Shown here: piece by piece, positions 63,606 to 64,000 of the stretch | How positions within the stretch are numbered: position 1 is the first letter of the stretch | How the letters are laid out: each line of letters begins with the position of its first letter | Assembly: GCF_000764305.2 (NCBI RefSeq) | Contig: NW_025932753.1 | Span: 558,001-622,000 of the forward strand | Source of the DNA: Hyalella azteca | Taxonomy: Eukaryota > Arthropoda > Malacostraca > Amphipoda > Hyalellidae | Direction of reading: 5' to 3' | DNA: 64,000 nt | Position numbers and translations under genes: made by a program | The notes under the pieces: generated by a model | Database searches by the model: none | What the model was told of the DNA's origin: nothing | The model's input: the letters and a program-made list of their open reading frames with translations, nothing else

Positions 63606-63708
63606 CTGGCCGGAGCGCAACAGGCCCTACCGCAACAGTCTACTCCTAACGTAACCTAACCTAACCTGCGCCTCTGTTGCGGTAGGGCCTGTTGCGCTCC
63701 GGCCAGTT
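63605..63708. repeat. 34-bp perfect inverted repeat enclosing CCTAA repeats
   Basis: AACTGGCCGGAGCGCAACAG continuing to CGCAACA (63605-63638) is perfectly inverted at 63675-63708. The loop contains TAACCTAACCTAACC, three units of the arthropod telomere motif. Confidence 0.8.
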
Positions 63709-64000
63709 GTGCTCCGACTCTGTGAAGCAGTGGCTGTGTTGTGCAAAGCGGATTTACTGTTAGCAGGAGTTACCCACAGCTCAATGATCTGAGGCTATGT
63801 GTTGATATTGCATGCTGATGGTTGGCGTTGGGCCCAGGGCCTGTTTACGAGTCAGTTTTGTTACCCACGGCTGCGCTCCCTAAGTTTAATTTTAATAGAT
63901 GATGTTATACTTGGCAATATTGTTATTTCGTACAATTTCCGAAAATTCAGTGTTTTTCGTTCCATCATACGTGTAATCTTGCCCTTGAAACATTTTTGAG
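63709..64000. other. right edge, nothing recognised
   Basis: No gene, repeat or motif was identified before the window ends. Confidence 0.4.

Overview
The window is nuclear DNA from an animal, most likely an arthropod. It has split genes with GT-AG introns, an intron-rich ribosomal protein gene, many minisatellites, and several classes of eukaryotic transposon. A short (CCTAA)n run at the right end hints at an arthropod-type telomere motif, and a crustacean is my best guess. No bacterial gene, CRISPR array, rRNA or tRNA gene was seen.

Layout. (1) 151-13509, plus strand: the 3' part of an ARMC9 gene (LisH/armadillo ciliary basal-body protein). Fifteen exons join in one frame, giving 965 codons plus a stop. 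(2) 20497-14360, minus strand: a complete ribosomal protein L3 gene (RpL3/uL3), seven coding exons, 411 codons, convergent with ARMC9. (3) 22106-26146, plus strand: a complete eight-exon gene for a 664-residue coiled-coil and acidic protein that I cannot name with confidence. It is divergent from RpL3. (4) 44813-27131, minus strand: a SNAPC4/SNAP190-like gene, the Myb-repeat subunit of the snRNA promoter-binding complex. Twenty-five coding exons have matching phases throughout (1237 codons), convergent with gene 3. (5) 44814-64000: no host gene recognised. This is a transposon graveyard holding a 5 kb I/Nimb-like LINE with endonuclease, reverse transcriptase and RNase H remnants; a piggyBac element nested inside a TA-flanked element with repeated GGGGTAAGACAGGACC motifs; a gag-like LINE fragment; a three-copy inverted structure; and an L2/CR1-like LINE relic.

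The four host genes are not an operon and share no pathway that I can show. RpL3 serves ribosomes, SNAPC4 serves snRNA transcription, ARMC9 serves cilia, and gene 3 may be centrosomal (weak). The strongest unusual observations are: five in-frame, 63-nt-spaced splice-acceptor copies at one SNAPC4 exon; a pair of inverted repeats flanking ARMC9 exons 3-5; the nested DNA transposons; and the long inverted repeats of the right end. I see no convincing new molecular system; most surplus structure is repeat biology.

Exon coordinates were worked out by hand from splice motifs, reading phase and remembered family sequences, so each boundary may be off by a few bases.
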